The notes: a model not told the origin generated them from the sequence alone. Counted from the first letter of the stretch, positions 27,814 through 37,329 are shown. The stretch is DNA of 64,000 nt from Candidatus Neomarinimicrobiota bacterium (GCA_021734025.1 JAIPJS010000012.1:1-64000), one strand, 5' to 3'. Translations and numbers: made by a program.

Positions 27814-30332
27814 TAATCGGCTCGCGGAATTTTTCGTTTTGGAATAAATTTTCTGGGCGTATTCCGGATATCGTCATCCCCGTCGTCTTCAGTCCCGTTG
27901 GGATGACAGGAATAACATTCCCTTGAATCGTAGACAAACCCCGGCTCCTCATCGTGTTCATCTATCATCTCATTCTGGTCATGTTCATGACAAATGCCGT
28001 TCAGCCCGCACGAGAAGTTGGCGTAGTTGGATTCGTCTATGTGGCATTCGGCGGTGCAGGTCGTCCATTCGTTCCGGTGCTCCCCGGAATAGATCGGGAA
28101 ATACTGTGAATCATGGTCAAACGTTGCTCCCGGCCACTGGGAAAACGAGCTGTGGCAGTCGGTACACGCGATGCTGAATCCGGCATCCGCATGATTGGGA
28201 GAAATCGTCGCATCGTAGTCATCCTGGTGACAGGTTGCACAGGTGACGCTTACCACCTGGTATCCCGACCATTCGGACGTGGCATGGCAGTCGTTACATC
28301 CCTGGGATGCGTGTGTTCCGGATAAGGCAAAGCCGGTTTCATCTGCGTGGCTCCAGTCAGCCGGCAGGAAACCAGCGGTGGAATGGCAGGATTCACAGAG
28401 ATCGCTGAATCCGGAATCACTATGGGATGGATTGGAGGTTTGGTTATAGGTATCGGTATGGCAGGCAGTACACTCCGAATTCAACGGCGTTTGGAAATCG
28501 TTATTGATATGACATGCATTGCACTGCAGCGGCAGATGCTGGCCATCCAGTGGGAAGCCCGTGGCTGTGTGGTCGAACGAATCGTCGGATTCGCCGGTGG
28601 GATGGCAGGCGTAGCAGGCGTCGGACTGGTAGGTGTATCCGGAGACGCCCTCCTCCTGATGCTCCTGATTCAGTTCGGTTTCGTTATCGTGACACCCGCC
28701 GGTGATACACGTGAATACGGTTCGATCCTCCGGATCAGTGTGGCATGTCGAGCAGTTGTCCCAACGTCCCTGATGGGTGCCGGTGTAAATCGGAAAATAT
28801 GCGATGTGATCAAATTCGGCACCTTCAAATGTTGAGGTGGTATGACACTCCAGGCAGTTGGTGCCGAATCCCTGTTCCGTGTGTATCGGCTCGTCCTCAT
28901 AATCCTGCTGATGGCAGGTGTAACACGTGGTGCCCGGCGGCGGGGAATAATCGATCCATGTGCCGTCGTGACAATTGATGCATGCAAGGCTTGTATGCGC
29001 TCCGGTCAACGGAAAGTCGGTTTGGTCATGGTCAAATGTTGCGTCGCTCCAACTCGTTGTGTTGTGGCAGGTCTCGCAGCTCACCGGAATCGACTGCGCC
29101 GGATGGTCGAATTCGCTCCCGGTGGTCGATTCGTACTCCGTCTGATGACACGAATAGCACGTCGACTGAATCCCAAAGGTATTCCCGGCGTGGCAGGACA
29201 GGCACGTCTCACTTACATGGGAGCCGGTAAGCATAAAATCCGTCTCGGTATTGTGATCCCAGGTGGAAGGACTCCACGCCTCAGGCCCCGGGTGGCAATC
29301 TTCGCACTCGTCAAAGGTTTCGAAGGCCAGTTGGTGGTCGACGATATCTATATAGTCCGTCGGATCATGACATTCCGCACACCGCTCACCGATATCATAG
29401 TTGTTTCCGATATGGCAATCCAGGCAGGAAGCCGAGACGTGCTCTCCCTCCAGAAGATACTCGGTTTTGGCCAGATGATTCCACGTCACTACCGTCCACT
29501 GGGAAACCGAATGGCACTCCGTACAGTTGGTGCCAAACTCGGCATTCTGGTGGCTCACTTCGGCTAACGCATACTCCTCCTGGTGGCAGCTGATGCACTG
29601 GCGGCCGCTGGTGGAAAAGTCCCTCCCTCCGTGACAATCGGCACAGAGTACCTGTTCGTGGGTTCCGACCAGCGGGAATGCTGTCAGGTCGTGATCGAAA
29701 TTTGATTGCCTCCAGGCGGTGGCATTGATATCGTGGCACATTTCACAATCGGTGGGAAAACCGTTAGCGGCGTGATCCGGGTCGACCGTCACCTGATAAT
29801 CGGATTCATGGCATCCGTAGCAATCCAGCGGCACATTGGCGATAGACAGCGGATCGGACAGATCATGGCAACTCTGACAGTCCACCGCCTTGTGCGCGCC
29901 GATAAGCGGGAACCGGGTCCCGTCGTGATTGAATGAGGTGCGGGCCGCAATCCAGGTGGTCGGCCGGTGACAAGATTCGCAGTCCGCACCGAGCTGTCCT
30001 TCGTGAACGTCTATATGACAGCCCATGCACTCAGATTCCGCCGACTGAAAGTCGTGGAGTTCCTCATAGGATGAACCGGTGTGGCATTCCCGGCAGGAGA
30101 CGGAGGCATGCCGACCCTCCAGCGGAAAAGCGGTTGTAGCGTGGGAGAACGTCCGGCTGCTGCTCAGGGGCGTCCATCCCGAGGCAGAGTGACATTCATT
30201 GCATTGGAGGCCGGATTCGGTGCTTCCCTCCTGCGCAGCGATCACCGCAGAATTGTACAGCCACAACCCGGAGAACGCGCTGATAGCCAGCGCCAAAATT
30301 ACATATTTGAAAGCGTGTGGCAATCCTGGCAT
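27813..30332 (-). CDS. Very large multihaem c-type cytochrome, about 31 haems
   Basis: An 839-residue exported protein with 28 CXXCH motifs plus three variants: CX4CH (Cys542-His548), CX3CH (Cys759-His764) and CX5CH (Cys775-His782). At least nine units follow the pattern [FW]-x-H-x(2,3)-T-x-FPL-x-G-x-H-x(4)-CXXCH. The terminal module seen at the end of the 340-residue neighbour occurs twice here (about 506-584 and 737-817), so the gene looks like a fusion or duplication of two such proteins. The signal/anchor is YVILALAISAFSGLWLYNSA. It overlaps the upstream cytochrome gene by 34 nt. Haem count is inferred from motifs only. Confidence 0.9.
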   Translation of the reverse strand: MPGLPHAFKYVILALAISAFSGLWLYNSAVIAAQEGSTESGLQCNECHSASGWTPLSSSRTFSHATTAFPLEGRHASVSCRECHTGSSYEELHDFQSAESECMGCHIDVHEGQLGADCESCHRPTTWIAARTSFNHDGTRFPLIGAHKAVDCQSCHDLSDPLSIANVPLDCYGCHESDYQVTVDPDHAANGFPTDCEMCHDINATAWRQSNFDHDLTAFPLVGTHEQVLCADCHGGRDFSTSGRQCISCHQEEYALAEVSHQNAEFGTNCTECHSVSQWTVVTWNHLAKTEYLLEGEHVSASCLDCHIGNNYDIGERCAECHDPTDYIDIVDHQLAFETFDECEDCHPGPEAWSPSTWDHNTETDFMLTGSHVSETCLSCHAGNTFGIQSTCYSCHQTEYESTTGSEFDHPAQSIPVSCETCHNTTSWSDATFDHDQTDFPLTGAHTSLACINCHDGTWIDYSPPPGTTCYTCHQQDYEDEPIHTEQGFGTNCLECHTTSTFEGAEFDHIAYFPIYTGTHQGRWDNCSTCHTDPEDRTVFTCITGGCHDNETELNQEHQEEGVSGYTYQSDACYACHPTGESDDSFDHTATGFPLDGQHLPLQCNACHINNDFQTPLNSECTACHTDTYNQTSNPSHSDSGFSDLCESCHSTAGFLPADWSHADETGFALSGTHASQGCNDCHATSEWSGYQVVSVTCATCHQDDYDATISPNHADAGFSIACTDCHSSFSQWPGATFDHDSQYFPIYSGEHRNEWTTCTAECHIDESNYANFSCGLNGICHEHDQNEMIDEHDEEPGFVYDSRECYSCHPNGTEDDGDDDIRNTPRKFIPKRKIPRAD

Positions 30333-31960
30333 GATTTCCCTAACGGTTTGTATCTCACGAATGTTTTTCCGGCCGGCGATTCTTCGCTGGGATGACAGTC
30401 ACCACAGGGGACGTCCCGGTGTTTGCCATCCAGGGCAAACCGGCTCATGGAGTTATGATCGAATTTTACGGCAGTCCACGCAGTGGGAGAATGGCACCGC
30501 TCACATTCTGCTACATTACCAGCGCCATCTGCAAATTGGCCGAAGTGGATATCCTCGTGGCAGTCATGGCATTGTGGTGATACACCTGTATATTGCACCG
30601 GACTTGCAGGATCGTCCGGATTCTCAGGCTTGTGGCACTCTGCGCACTCCACCTTCCGATGCCTGCCCCGCAACGGGAAATCCGTCGTTTCATGGGTAAA
30701 ATTCAATTCGCTCCAAGCGGTCACCCGATGGCAAACGGTGCAGTCCTTCCCCTGCATCCGCTCCGCAAATTGTCCCTCGTGTTCGTCCCTGTGGCAGGAG
30801 GTGCACAACAGCGGTTCCCAGCGAAACTGCTCCGTTCCGGAGTCATCTACTTCATGACAGAAGATGCACGGTTGAGCAGCGTGTGCGCCTGTCAGCGGGA
30901 AATCCGTTTCCCGGTGATCGGCCGTGGTAAATTTTGCCGGGACAAATCCGTCGACGTTGTGGCACGGTTCACACCGATTTCCCTGCTTCCGGTCGGCGAA
31001 TTGGCCGTCGTGATAATCCTCATGACAGTCGGTACAATTCTCATGGGCAAGCGGCTTTTTCGGCTGACCAGGCTGGTGGCACTTTTCACAGTCCACCGGT
31101 CGGTGTTCCCCCCGGAGCGGATAGGATGTCAGGTCGTGATTAAATTGTGACCGCGATCCGGTCTGCCAGCTGTCCGGTTTATGACACTTTGAACAGGTTG
31201 AGCCGAGCTGCCCATCATGGACATCTTCATGGCAGGCGCTGCATTCTTCGTGCTGCAGTCCGGTATACCGGACGGTCGGCTCCACGCCCGGCGTCAACGT
31301 CGCTTCTTTGTGGCACTCGATGCACTTCACAGTTGAGTGCTTACCGGAGAGGTGGAATTCGGCAATGTCGTGATCGAATTTTTCCGCCGGTACCCATTTT
31401 TCCTGGGTATGGCACGCGGTGCACTTGTCGCCGAGCTGCTTCTGATGGTAATCCTCGTGACATCCGAGACAAGTAGTCGGCAATCCCAGGTATGTTTGGG
31501 TCTGCGACCGATCAGCGTGTTCGGTCTCCCACTGCAGCACCGTACTGTCCGAAAGTAATGCTGCGGCATGGCATTCATCGCATTGGAGTTGGGTGTGGGC
31601 TCCTTCCAGCATAAATCCCGTTCGGGCGTGATCGAACTGGTCTTTCCCGTTTTCCCAGTAGATGAGAGCGAAATCCCGCCCGTTATGTTCAGGATGGCAA
31701 TCGGCGCAAGTTCCGTCCACGCGGGCATGCAATCCCTTACTAGCCCGGACGCGCTCAGCTATCGGCGTGTGACACTCCAGACACTTTTCGTCTACTGCGC
31801 GCTCCCCTTCCCCGAGGACGTGGCAATACGTACAATTTTTGATGCCTTTGAGATGTTCATGGGGTGTGGCGAAGTCACCCGGCGAGAACTGCCCGTAACC
31901 TCTCCCCGGCAGATGCCATGTAAAAAGACACAGAAGTACAAAAAATCCTAAATATTTCAA
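30299..31960 (-). CDS. Multihaem c-type cytochrome, 20 haems
   Basis: A 553-residue exported cytochrome (signal peptide LGFFVLLCLFTWHLPGRGYG/Q) with twenty canonical CXXCH motifs. It uses the same repeat grammar as its neighbours (FDHDIAEFHLSGKH, FNHDLTSYPLRGEH, TTDFPLRGRH). It lacks the terminal CX4-5CH module. Repeated CHEDxHxGQFA/L units are peculiar to this member. The only start I can find is TTG at 31960. It is the first of three overlapping cytochrome genes downstream of the flavoprotein and membrane cytochrome b, so it may receive electrons from them. Confidence 0.9.
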   Translation of the reverse strand: MKYLGFFVLLCLFTWHLPGRGYGQFSPGDFATPHEHLKGIKNCTYCHVLGEGERAVDEKCLECHTPIAERVRASKGLHARVDGTCADCHPEHNGRDFALIYWENGKDQFDHARTGFMLEGAHTQLQCDECHAAALLSDSTVLQWETEHADRSQTQTYLGLPTTCLGCHEDYHQKQLGDKCTACHTQEKWVPAEKFDHDIAEFHLSGKHSTVKCIECHKEATLTPGVEPTVRYTGLQHEECSACHEDVHDGQLGSTCSKCHKPDSWQTGSRSQFNHDLTSYPLRGEHRPVDCEKCHQPGQPKKPLAHENCTDCHEDYHDGQFADRKQGNRCEPCHNVDGFVPAKFTTADHRETDFPLTGAHAAQPCIFCHEVDDSGTEQFRWEPLLCTSCHRDEHEGQFAERMQGKDCTVCHRVTAWSELNFTHETTDFPLRGRHRKVECAECHKPENPDDPASPVQYTGVSPQCHDCHEDIHFGQFADGAGNVAECERCHSPTAWTAVKFDHNSMSRFALDGKHRDVPCGDCHPSEESPAGKTFVRYKPLGKSCQDCHTLSNM

Positions 31961-32089
31961 ATTGGCGCTAGCCTTCGATAATCGCAGCCCTCAAATACGC
32001 TCCATCCGGCTGTGTACTATTGAGGACATCTCCTACGGAAAGAATATTCAATCATATATGGTAATGGCCGTTTCCGGCTCTTGTTCGTT

Positions 32090-33403
32090 TCAGGCTTCGC
32101 CGAATTTAGTCTCCACCTCTATGCCGACGGTATTCAGGAATCCGGACGGCATGATCCCCCCAATGAAGATAAAAACAAAGTCGTTCCCGATGGACATTTC
32201 GTCCCCTTCGGCCTCGATATCGACCGAATCCGGGTGAATTTTTGTTACGTTCGAGTTCCAGATTACGTTTATTAATCCGTTCTCTGTTGCGTCGTTTATT
32301 CGTTCAAGATTCCGTCGCTTAATCCGGCTGAAGGCGTCCTTGCGATACGAGATCGTCACCTCGGTTCCCGGCTCATCCGCCAGCTGAAGCGCCGCTTCCA
32401 CCGCGCTGTCTCCGCCGCCGACCACCAGACATTTTTTCCCGCGATACTGCTCCGGATCCTGGAGCTGGTACGTCACCTTGGATGTGTCCTCGCCCGGGAC
32501 TCCCAGCTTGCGTGGCGTTCCGCGGCGTCCGATGGCTAAAATCACCTTTTTCCCGGTGAAGTTTCCCTGCTGGGTTATCACCCGGAAATGGCCGTTCTCC
32601 CGGCGGACATCCTCCACCTTTTGATTGGCCTGAACGGTCATATCCGTCCGATCGATGATATCGTACCACAATTCCAACAGTTCCTCCTTGCTGATCTCCC
32701 GAAAGTTTGTTTTCCCATAGATGGGCATCTCCATGGGCTGAGTCATCACAATCTTTTGTCTGGGATACGATAAGATAGTACCGCCGACGTCGTTCTGATC
32801 CAGAAGCGTATACGACAGCCCCATATCGATGGCCTGCGCAGTGGCCGCCAGTCCCGCCGGCCCGGCGCCCACGACCACGACGTCAGTGACACTATCATTG
32901 GAATACTGCTGTTTTTTCAAAGCGGGTGCCAGATATTCGATGACTTGCCGGCCCTGGGTGACGGCGTTCCGGATCAATCCCATGCCACCGAGCTCACCTA
33001 CGATGTACACGCCGGGAACGTTGGTCTCGAAATTCTCCTTCAGATGGGGAATGTCCACGCCGCGGCGCTCCGTCCCAAAGACAAGAGAAATCGCCTCCAC
33101 CGGACAGGCGCGGAAACACTCGCCATGACCTATGCAGTTGCTCGGCTCCACCAGTTCACCCCTGCCCCGGATGATACCGAGGATATCACCCTCAGGACAC
33201 GCAGGCACACAAGCGGCTGTTCCGATACAGACATTCGGATCGATGAGCGGATGGAGCGAGACCGGTTCCATGCGTCCGGTTTCCCGGGACTCCCGGAACT
33301 TCTGCTCCGAGATCTTTTTCAAATTCCGGTTTCTGCGGAAATACCAAATCGGCGGGATTGCCGCAATGAGAATAATACCGAGGGTTATGAGCGTCTCAAT
33401 CAT
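32090..33403 (-). CDS. Membrane-anchored Fe-S flavoprotein oxidoreductase
   Basis: A 437-residue protein with an N-terminal helix (TLITLGIILIAAIPPIWYF) and a ferredoxin-like domain at residues 55-105. A pyridine nucleotide-disulphide type fold follows, with FAD motif GAGPAG (179) and NAD(P) motif GGGDSA (329). The Fe-S motifs are CIGTAACVPACP and CIGHGECFRACP, each with three of the usual four cysteines. No CXXC redox-active disulphide is seen, so it is not thioredoxin reductase. It probably oxidises NAD(P)H or a ferredoxin and passes electrons to the adjacent membrane cytochrome b or a quinone. The physiological direction is inference. Confidence 0.88.
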   Translation of the reverse strand: MIETLITLGIILIAAIPPIWYFRRNRNLKKISEQKFRESRETGRMEPVSLHPLIDPNVCIGTAACVPACPEGDILGIIRGRGELVEPSNCIGHGECFRACPVEAISLVFGTERRGVDIPHLKENFETNVPGVYIVGELGGMGLIRNAVTQGRQVIEYLAPALKKQQYSNDSVTDVVVVGAGPAGLAATAQAIDMGLSYTLLDQNDVGGTILSYPRQKIVMTQPMEMPIYGKTNFREISKEELLELWYDIIDRTDMTVQANQKVEDVRRENGHFRVITQQGNFTGKKVILAIGRRGTPRKLGVPGEDTSKVTYQLQDPEQYRGKKCLVVGGGDSAVEAALQLADEPGTEVTISYRKDAFSRIKRRNLERINDATENGLINVIWNSNVTKIHPDSVDIEAEGDEMSIGNDFVFIFIGGIMPSGFLNTVGIEVETKFGEA

Positions 33404-33483
33404 ATGCCGGTATGCTTGTCAGATGTGGATATAAAATTGTATAGTAAAATATCTATATGTCACATATTAAAAACCACCGAAAA

Positions 33484-34350
33484 TTAAAATATCCACTGAT
33501 ATCCGAACAGGAGCACCACACCGATGTGGATAAACATAATCAATATCATTACGTAGGCAAACGGCTTGTGAAATACGTGCCAATGATGAAAGAACCGGTG
33601 GGTGACTTCCAGGATGGACAGGTTCCGGTTCAACGCCGCTCTCCGACGGGCGAGTTTCCTGAGTGATTTTCGCTTCTGGCTCCCTATATCTCCAACTTCC
33701 TTTAATTCAGCGAATATCGATCGGAGCTCAAACGGCCGCTTCAGATCCGCCCAAAACCCGCGAAGTATCGTCCGGAATTCAGAGTCACCGGTTTGCCTCA
33801 CCGATCCGATTTCTGCGATTTTATTAAAGATGGAAGCCGGGACGTCGAACTCGGTGCGCAATTGTTCGGCGAGATGGCGGTTCTCCTCCTGCACCTGCTG
33901 CAGGTTCATCTCATGTCCGGAGATGGTACGCGGAATCCTGGAGTAGAGATACCGGCCCACGAAACCGCTCAGCATAACAATGACCATCGACCAGTAACTC
34001 ACCGAAACGATGCCGCCGAACTTGAAGGTTGTGTGGAACGTCACCAAAACCGGCCCCATGACGCCGAGAAACATATGATACTTCAGCCAGGTGCTCAGCC
34101 GGCCAATCTTTGGGAACCACCGCACGCGTTTTCGCACAGAGTAGAGGAACAGAAGCAGCAGCATTGCACTTCCGGCGATGCCGTACCCGTGTCCGTATCG
34201 TCCGCTGGGACGTAAAACATCGTGGAGTTCCATGCGCGGCCGCAGGGTTAACTCTGCAGTGTAGTACGGTACACCGAAAAATATGATGTAGGCGGCAACC
34301 GAGAAGCCGGCGAGTATCAGCGTCCAGAGTATTATCCGATGCATCTTCAC
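33484..34350 (-). CDS. Membrane cytochrome b-like protein
   Basis: A 288-residue protein with about five hydrophobic helices and paired histidines placed to bind haem: HGYGIAGSAML, KYHMFLGVMG with VTFHTTFK a turn apart, and C-terminal HHWHVFHKPF and MFIHIGVVLL. A basic, helical cytoplasmic segment (about 165-250) lies between the third and last helices. It resembles ferric-reductase-like or cytochrome b561-type transmembrane electron carriers. The GTG start at 34350 has GAGGAG 9 nt upstream. It lies 80 nt upstream of the Fe-S flavoprotein gene, pointing to a joint inner-membrane electron-entry module. Confidence 0.8.
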   Translation of the reverse strand: MKMHRIILWTLILAGFSVAAYIIFFGVPYYTAELTLRPRMELHDVLRPSGRYGHGYGIAGSAMLLLLFLYSVRKRVRWFPKIGRLSTWLKYHMFLGVMGPVLVTFHTTFKFGGIVSVSYWSMVIVMLSGFVGRYLYSRIPRTISGHEMNLQQVQEENRHLAEQLRTEFDVPASIFNKIAEIGSVRQTGDSEFRTILRGFWADLKRPFELRSIFAELKEVGDIGSQKRKSLRKLARRRAALNRNLSILEVTHRFFHHWHVFHKPFAYVMILIMFIHIGVVLLFGYQWIF

Positions 34351-34382
34351 AATAGTCGACTCCTCTGTTTCATGTTTCGGGA

Positions 34383-37244
34383 TTAAAACGGATTCACCAG
34401 CGCCAATCGGACAAAATAGTTAAATTCTGCGTTCTCTTCCCAGGCAGAAATTGTGTTGCCGAATCCATAACCGATATGCATAATAGGAATACCGCTCAAG
34501 TTTATGGCCGCGCGCATTTCGACGCCGGCAGTCGTGATATCGCTGGCTCCGGTACTTTTCCAAATTCGTCCATAATCCAGGTACGGTGCCAGCACAGATG
34601 AGCCCACAGAGATGTTAAAAAACTGTATCGGAAGCCGCGGGAGCACCGGTACCCGCATTTCAAGCGTCGTCATGAAAAGCTGGTTCCCACTCAAGATTTC
34701 CGAACTACCCCGGAGCGCATAATTCTCATCAGTATTGATAACCGTTCCGAGCATGGATCCGACGTATGCGTTGCCCATGGGATAGAGACTGAAATCATCA
34801 TAAAATCCCAGCGAATCCTGGGCGGGATAATCGCCACTTAGCCGGGAAACAACCATTCTGCCGTACAGTGTTATCGGCCCAATTACATGCTGGTTCAGGA
34901 ATGCGTCCATTGTGGTTTTGTTATAGCTGAAGTCTCCAAAGATGGCCTCGCTGGCAACATCCTGCCGGAGGGAGACGCCGACGCCTTCTCTGGGAAGTGT
35001 TGTATTTCGCCGATCCGGCGGGCGGTTCAGCCAGCGATATCGCAGAGAAAAAACGCCTTCCCGGCCGCTTTCCGCCGGAGGACGGAATCCCTCCGGATCT
35101 CCGGATAATTCCGCCTTGCGATCGTACAGTTGCGCCTGGGCCGCGACGGTATGATTGGAGTACAGGCTGTTGCCAAAATTCAGCGGGAATTCGACCATAA
35201 CAAATCCGCCATCCCGGACCTCTGTTAGCCAGGTCTCATCGTATGGTCGTATCATAAATGACGAGTTTTTCATCCCGCCGAACGCAAGAAACGGGCGGAA
35301 GACCGCCATGGAATAGACGAAGTAGAGTCCGTTGATCAATTGCGACTCTCCGTACGGCGGATACCCGAATTCGCCGCCGAGTATTCCGAGATGTTTACCG
35401 AGAGCATCGTTCCAAACGGTAAATCCGGCCAGTCCGGTCGGCGTGGGTAATCCCAGCGATCCCAGATGACGCGGGTACTTCCAAAAGCGATAATCGGAAG
35501 TCTGCCAGGATTCCGGTACCGGGGCGGAATAATCGATTTCCGGAATCGTGGTGTCCGGCGATGACCTGCGCCAGTCCCGGTACCGATCCCGGATTGCGAC
35601 CTCGGTATTGGTAACCTCCCGTTGAGGATTCACCAGAACGTAACGGGTACTGTCCACATCGCCGAGTGTTGCGGCAACGATTTTATTTGATCCGGGCAAA
35701 ATCTGGCTGCTGAAAATTCCGCTGGTCACGTCTGTCATCTGTGTAATGCTGCTGTCTCCGGAGATTCCTACCCGGGACAGATTCGGCGTCGTATTCCGAT
35801 AGGATGTAAATACAATGTGGTTGCCATCCGACGTCCAGACGGGCATCAGATCCTCTTCGGGATCATTTGTGATCTTCCGATAGCGATTTCCGGCGGTATC
35901 GGTGACGGCGATGTTCACGTCACCGGACTCATCCTGCAACATGAACGCAATCCATTCCCCGTCCGGGGAAACCGCCGGATAGTTTAGCTGGACGTCCCCG
36001 GTGAATTCCGTGATCTGACGCAGGTTACTCCCAGCGATATCTATGGCATACAAATTAGTCGTCTCTTCCGGATGAGCGATGAAGTAAACGGTTTCGCCAT
36101 CTCTGGAAACCGCCGGATGGTTTGCGCGTATATTCGCTGTCAGCCAGACTGCGTCTCCGGATTCGGCGTGAATCCTGCGAATATCGTACACTAGCGAGCC
36201 GTGTGCGCCGCGATGGTATTCTCCGATGACTATGAACTTCCCCTGGGCTGTCCAGTCCGGCTTGCTCCCGAAGCGTCCGGCGTGAAGTTCGGTGACCTTC
36301 TTCGTGGAATCGGTGGTCACCGTGTACAGCGTCTGGTATTGCATACTTCCGTTTTTTCTTCCGACAATGGCAATCTTACCGCTGTCCGGGGAAAATGAGA
36401 GACTATTGACATGGCGGATTTTGGGAGCGGGCATCAATTCCCCCGTATCCTCAACCTTCTCTTTCTGTCCCCGGTACGAGTAATAATACGTATTCATGGC
36501 CCGGCGCCAGTCTTCATTGAACCTCTTGACGGAGATCCCGACTGCGCTTTTGAACGCTTCCTTGAAGTTAAAATAACCGAACGGCTCATGTCGCCATTGG
36601 GTGATCTTCGTAATGGTGCTGTCGCCGTAATTATCCGCCAGATAGAGTATCTTGGCGTACCCGTCGTCGTGGGAGTCCAGCTTCTGCATACTGTTTTTAT
36701 AGGTGTGGACTTTCATCCGGGAATCGCTCCGGCCCACCCGCCACTGTTCGGTGTAAAACTCCGCCGTTCCCTCAAGGAACCACGACGGTACGTCGATGAA
36801 ATTCCAGACGCCAAGCCAGGTTTCGAGGGCATTGAACATGGCAACATGTTGGAATTCGTGCGCCACCACCAGCCGCAGCCACTTTTCCGAACCACCGAAC
36901 TGGCCCGCCACGTCGTTCTGGCTCACCCAGATGAAGATCTGGTCGGACGGCATGGCGTATCCGTTCATGATCTCGTCCTCGGCGGTAAGCGTTATGTGTG
37001 TCTTGCCGAAGTCGTCCAGATCGAGCTGTGGCATGATAACCTGATACGTCTGCTCGGCGATTTTGGCGGATTTCCCGGCGATCTTCCGCAATCCTGGGTG
37101 ATAGTGGATATAGAAATGATCCGTTTCTAAAGTCGACCAGTTGAGCTCCGGATGGGTGCGTTCATTCCACGTCCAGAATCCCTGAGCTGTGACCAGAGCT
37201 GGTAAAAAGAGTCCGAGGATTATGCTGAGAAAAAAGTGTTTCAT
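34383..37244 (-). CDS. Peptidase MA-like / TolB propeller / outer-membrane barrel fusion protein
   Basis: A 953-residue exported protein (signal peptide HFFLSIILGLFLPALVTA/Q). Residues to about 230 form a gluzincin-type domain with zinc motif HEFQH and a downstream Glu in FLEGTAEFYTE. The middle holds TolB/WD40-like propeller blades (SFSPDSGKIAIVG, AVSPDGEWIAFM, TSDGNHIVFTSYR). The last 350 residues look like an Omp85/surface-antigen barrel ending in LVNPF. I start at ATG 37244, directly before the signal peptide. It ends 33 nt upstream of the cytochrome b gene and could share its transcript. The function is unknown. Confidence 0.82.
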   Translation of the reverse strand: MKHFFLSIILGLFLPALVTAQGFWTWNERTHPELNWSTLETDHFYIHYHPGLRKIAGKSAKIAEQTYQVIMPQLDLDDFGKTHITLTAEDEIMNGYAMPSDQIFIWVSQNDVAGQFGGSEKWLRLVVAHEFQHVAMFNALETWLGVWNFIDVPSWFLEGTAEFYTEQWRVGRSDSRMKVHTYKNSMQKLDSHDDGYAKILYLADNYGDSTITKITQWRHEPFGYFNFKEAFKSAVGISVKRFNEDWRRAMNTYYYSYRGQKEKVEDTGELMPAPKIRHVNSLSFSPDSGKIAIVGRKNGSMQYQTLYTVTTDSTKKVTELHAGRFGSKPDWTAQGKFIVIGEYHRGAHGSLVYDIRRIHAESGDAVWLTANIRANHPAVSRDGETVYFIAHPEETTNLYAIDIAGSNLRQITEFTGDVQLNYPAVSPDGEWIAFMLQDESGDVNIAVTDTAGNRYRKITNDPEEDLMPVWTSDGNHIVFTSYRNTTPNLSRVGISGDSSITQMTDVTSGIFSSQILPGSNKIVAATLGDVDSTRYVLVNPQREVTNTEVAIRDRYRDWRRSSPDTTIPEIDYSAPVPESWQTSDYRFWKYPRHLGSLGLPTPTGLAGFTVWNDALGKHLGILGGEFGYPPYGESQLINGLYFVYSMAVFRPFLAFGGMKNSSFMIRPYDETWLTEVRDGGFVMVEFPLNFGNSLYSNHTVAAQAQLYDRKAELSGDPEGFRPPAESGREGVFSLRYRWLNRPPDRRNTTLPREGVGVSLRQDVASEAIFGDFSYNKTTMDAFLNQHVIGPITLYGRMVVSRLSGDYPAQDSLGFYDDFSLYPMGNAYVGSMLGTVINTDENYALRGSSEILSGNQLFMTTLEMRVPVLPRLPIQFFNISVGSSVLAPYLDYGRIWKSTGASDITTAGVEMRAAINLSGIPIMHIGYGFGNTISAWEENAEFNYFVRLALVNPF

Positions 37245-37329
37245 TGTAATATATATGATAATCCGGGTAAACCGATTTTCGAAATGGTAGCCCAACAATT
37301 TCTATAGAAGTGTGCGAGAAAACAATAGA

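Noticed and set aside
27813-31960. Long plus-strand ORFs opposite the cytochrome genes
   Set aside because: They are antisense shadows of regularly spaced CXXCH codons; the minus-strand frames have signal peptides and the haem motifs.
36713-36895. 60-residue ORF inside the protease-barrel gene
   Set aside because: It is a shadow frame of a clear coding sequence on the same strand.
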